The position numbers and the translations under genes were made by a program. A stretch of DNA of 64,000 bases from Rossellomorea orangium (GTDB lineage Bacteria > Bacillota > Bacilli > Bacillales > Bacillaceae_B). Below the pieces are notes generated by a model, which searched no databases, had not been told where the DNA came from, and saw nothing but the letters and a program-made list of their open reading frames with translations. The DNA is taken from NCBI RefSeq assembly GCF_019334305.1, contig NZ_JAHWGH010000012.1, positions 186,001 to 250,000 of the forward strand. Direction: 5' to 3'. Shown one piece after another: positions 61,804 to 64,000 of this stretch. Numbering within the stretch: the first letter of the stretch is position 1; every line of letters starts with the position of its first letter.

Positions 61804-61964
61804 CATACTTTACTAAAACCATATTTTATATTATTGTTTAATAGAAAAAGGTGGTCTGACCACCTCTGAACTTATTATTTTACTTATACCATTTTACATT
61901 TAGAAGATCCGTCAGAGTCCGGATCGATCCATAGCATGTAAAAGAATAGAAGGAGTGAGTCAAT

Positions 61965-63203
61965 TTGTCATTACGTGAAGAAGCTCTGCATATGCATCGA
62001 GTGAATAAAGGGAAATTAGAGTCTAAGTCCAAAGTGGAAGTCCGAAACGCGGATGACTTGAGTCTAGCTTACTCCCCGGGGGTGGCGGAACCCTGCAAGG
62101 TGATTTATGACAAGCCTGAAACCGTCTATGATTACACGATGAAAGGGAATATGGTCGCAGTCGTGTCCGATGGTACGGCTGTACTGGGTCTTGGAAATAT
62201 CGGACCTGAAGCGGCTCTTCCCGTTATGGAAGGAAAAGCGGTTCTATTCAAGAGCTTTGCCGGGGTGGATGCATTTCCGATTTGCTTGAATACAACGGAT
62301 GTGGACAAGATCGTTGAAACCGTCAAGCTTCTTGAACCGACATTCGGAGGAGTGAACTTAGAAGACATCGCTGCACCGAACTGCTTTGAAATTGAAGAGC
62401 GCTTGAAGAAAGAAACCAATATCCCTGTGTTTCACGATGATCAACATGGTACAGCGATTGTAACCGTGGCGGGACTTGTGAACGCTCTCAAGATTGTCGG
62501 AAAGAAAATGTCCGAGATCAAAGTCGTGGCGAACGGTGCCGGTGCTGCCGGTATGGCCATCATCAAACTCCTTTACCGTTACGGCGTAAGGGATATCATC
62601 ATGTGTGATTCCAAAGGTGCGATTTACGAAGGTCGTCCTGAAGGAATGAACTCGACGAAAGACGAAGTGGCGAAGTTTACGAATCGTGATCACATCAAGG
62701 GCGGCCTTGCAGAAGTATTGAAGGATGCCGATGTGTTCATCGGAGTGTCCGTTGCAGGTGCTTTAACGGAAGAAATGGTTTCTTCCATGAAGCAGGATCC
62801 GATCATCTTTGCCATGGCGAACCCGGTTCCTGAAATTATGCCGGAACTTGCGAAAGCAGCTGGAGCCAAGGTAGTGGGGACAGGTCGTTCCGATTTCCCT
62901 AACCAGGTGAATAATGTCCTTGCCTTCCCGGGAATCTTCAGGGGTGCACTGGATGTCCGTGCGACTCACATCAATGAAAAAATGAAGCAGGCTGCCGTTG
63001 AAGCGATCGCAGCACTTATTACAGAAGACGAATTGAATGCGGATTATGTCATTCCTGCACCTTTCGATAAGCGTGTCGCTCCGGCCGTTGCTGCAGCAGT
63101 TGCGAAGACAGCGATGGAAACAGGGGTTGCCCGCTTAAAGGTAGATCCGGAAGAAATCCGTAAGAAAACGGAAGATTTAGCGGTTATCGGGAAGAGTGAA
63201 TGA
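61965..63203 (+). CDS. ytsJ: NAD(P)-dependent malic enzyme
   Basis: A 412-residue malic enzyme with SLAYSPGVAEPC (active-site Tyr), HDDQHGTAIVTVAGL (metal Asp), GAGAAGMAI (dinucleotide fold) and ANPVPEI. It converts malate to pyruvate with CO2 release; B. subtilis YtsJ is the main, NADP-preferring one. Start TTG at 61965 with GAAGGAGTG. GATCCG / CGGATC (61906-61925) may form a small leader hairpin. The stop overlaps the GntR start. Confidence 0.95.
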   Translation: MSLREEALHMHRVNKGKLESKSKVEVRNADDLSLAYSPGVAEPCKVIYDKPETVYDYTMKGNMVAVVSDGTAVLGLGNIGPEAALPVMEGKAVLFKSFAGVDAFPICLNTTDVDKIVETVKLLEPTFGGVNLEDIAAPNCFEIEERLKKETNIPVFHDDQHGTAIVTVAGLVNALKIVGKKMSEIKVVANGAGAAGMAIIKLLYRYGVRDIIMCDSKGAIYEGRPEGMNSTKDEVAKFTNRDHIKGGLAEVLKDADVFIGVSVAGALTEEMVSSMKQDPIIFAMANPVPEIMPELAKAAGAKVVGTGRSDFPNQVNNVLAFPGIFRGALDVRATHINEKMKQAAVEAIAALITEDELNADYVIPAPFDKRVAPAVAAAVAKTAMETGVARLKVDPEEIRKKTEDLAVIGKSE

Positions 63204-63859
63204 TGACAGAAGTGAACTCTCTCCATACACACGCTAAAGTATATATTGGAATTGTTCACCAGTTGAGAGAAATGATATCGAAGGACTGCCTCAAGCCGGG
63301 AGATAAGATTCCATCAGAGAGAGAACTGTCCGAGCGTTTGAACGTTGGACGGTCCTCTGTGAGGGAAGCACTCCGGGCCCTTGAATTGTTGGGGCTGATC
63401 GAGACACGCCGCGGAGAAGGAACCTTTCTGAGGGATTTCAGGGATCATCACCTGATCGACCTTCTCGGCATGTTCATCCTGCAGGACGACATGGCTCAGG
63501 AAGATATCCTTCAAACGAAGATGATGATTGAAAAAGAAGCGCTGAAAGCTTTGTTTATAGATAAAAAGAATACAGATTCCTTACAAGTGTTGGTTTCTGA
63601 ATGTGAGAATCTGGACGACGTGTTCAGGGAAATTGTGATGATCAGTTCGAATTTTTTATCGCAACGGATCTGGAATATCCTGAATGATTTCGAAACCTTG
63701 ATCTGCGGTGAAAAGAAGCTCACTGAAGATATGAGGAAAGAATTGATCAGAATGCTCCACGGCATCGATGATGGAGAGAAAGAGACTGTGCAAGAGACAT
63801 ATAGAAGGGTTAGGAAAATTGTCGATGAAGATGCGACAATTTCCAACATCTTTTTTTAA
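63200..63859 (+). CDS. FadR-type GntR-family regulator
   Basis: A 219-residue regulator: winged helix at about 12-78 with KPGDKIPSERELSERLNVGR, SVREALRALELLGLIETRRG and EGTFL, then an all-helical FCD-like domain that looks shortened. ATG 63200 or 63203; its start overlaps the ytsJ stop by 4 bp, and accD follows. The position suggests control of malate or acetyl-CoA carboxylation genes. It is not part of the B. subtilis cluster as I remember it. Ligand unknown. Confidence 0.85.
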   Translation: MMTEVNSLHTHAKVYIGIVHQLREMISKDCLKPGDKIPSERELSERLNVGRSSVREALRALELLGLIETRRGEGTFLRDFRDHHLIDLLGMFILQDDMAQEDILQTKMMIEKEALKALFIDKKNTDSLQVLVSECENLDDVFREIVMISSNFLSQRIWNILNDFETLICGEKKLTEDMRKELIRMLHGIDDGEKETVQETYRRVRKIVDEDATISNIFF

Positions 63860-63993
63860 ACACTTCCATTAAACTGATAGTCAAGCAGTTTTATACCATG
63901 CATTTACTATAGAGAAGCGAATGGGCAGCTGTCGTGTCAGGGGATATTTCCCCGCTGAAGTAAGCTACTGTCATTCGGTAAGGAGGTTTCACC

Positions 63994-64000
63994 TTGCTAA
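63994..64000 (+). CDS. accD: acetyl-CoA carboxylase carboxyltransferase beta subunit, first codons
   Basis: A full AGGAGG (63981-63986) is followed after 7 bases by TTG CTA A, which fits the M-L-x start of Bacillus AccD. Only two codons are visible; identity rests on the conserved gene order dnaE-ytsJ-accD. Confidence 0.5.

Noticed and set aside
61849-61865. AGGTGGT-CTG-ACCACCT hairpin after dnaE as terminator
   Set aside because: Only 7 bp, no T-run on the coding strand; too weak to call.

Overview
The window looks like chromosomal DNA of a low-to-moderate GC member of the Bacillaceae (Bacillus, Rossellomorea or a close relative). The evidence is the right-hand block ytrI-ytrH / dnaE - ytsJ - GntR regulator - accD, which follows the order known from Bacillus subtilis, together with strong AGGAGG ribosome sites, frequent TTG/GTG starts, many LxxC lipoproteins, sporulation genes and an Amj-type lipid II flippase. 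No rRNA, tRNA, insertion sequence, prophage or CRISPR array is visible. The genus is inferred from gene content and not proved.

Left part (1-24.6 kb). This is a mosaic of short accessory transcription units: a truncated LysR regulator, VOC and DinB-fold proteins, GNAT acetyltransferases, an atypical alpha/beta hydrolase, GrpB, a lipoprotein whose start codon is lost, a stand-alone MraY paralogue, a large RND efflux permease and HAD/DUF1835/DUF402 proteins. Then come a sugar-kinase/APH-fold protein, a rifampicin-phosphotransferase-type enzyme, a pyruvate-oxidase-type ThDP enzyme and phosphoglycerate mutase gpmA.

Middle (24.7-45.6 kb). Three of the four ECF sigma/anti-sigma modules in the window lie here (24764-26303, 27993-30099, 42174-43918). 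The first two share an ECF-type promoter in front of the sigma gene, which suggests autoregulation. The third carries an upstream lipoprotein whose domain recurs in the anti-sigma ectodomain and in a distant lipoprotein at 19736. Between them are a tandem-MerR regulator divergent from an ABC-2 exporter, an overlapping Nudix / NAT-like / GNAT / nucleotidyltransferase operon, small lipoproteins, and a kinase resembling chloramphenicol phosphotransferase.

Right part (45.7-57.1 kb). It holds two MFS transporters, a luciferase-like oxidoreductase, a cytidine-deaminase-fold protein, amj, a DUF4362/DUF3221-type lipoprotein, a second atypical alpha/beta hydrolase, an APH-fold kinase and a DUF4179-type ECF module. 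The second MFS gene has a short leader ORF and a hairpin in front of it. From 57.4 kb to the end the sequence is conserved core: sporulation genes ytrI/ytrH divergent from DNA polymerase dnaE, malic enzyme, a FadR-type regulator, and the first codons of accD.

The most unusual signals are not genes. Several intergenic regions hold regularly spaced motif arrays: a palindrome TCAGCWGCTGA at exactly 25-bp steps on both sides of one membrane-protein gene, an ATCATGC motif at 20-bp steps, and TGACGCAAT at 20-21-bp steps. Other candidates for regulation by RNA or by envelope stress are a perfect inverted repeat covering the ribosome site of the rifampicin-phosphotransferase gene, a leader-peptide layout before the DHA3-type efflux gene, a short promoter-to-terminator transcript on the minus strand near 16.1 kb, and several TGAAAC-N16/17-CGTC/CGTA promoters.
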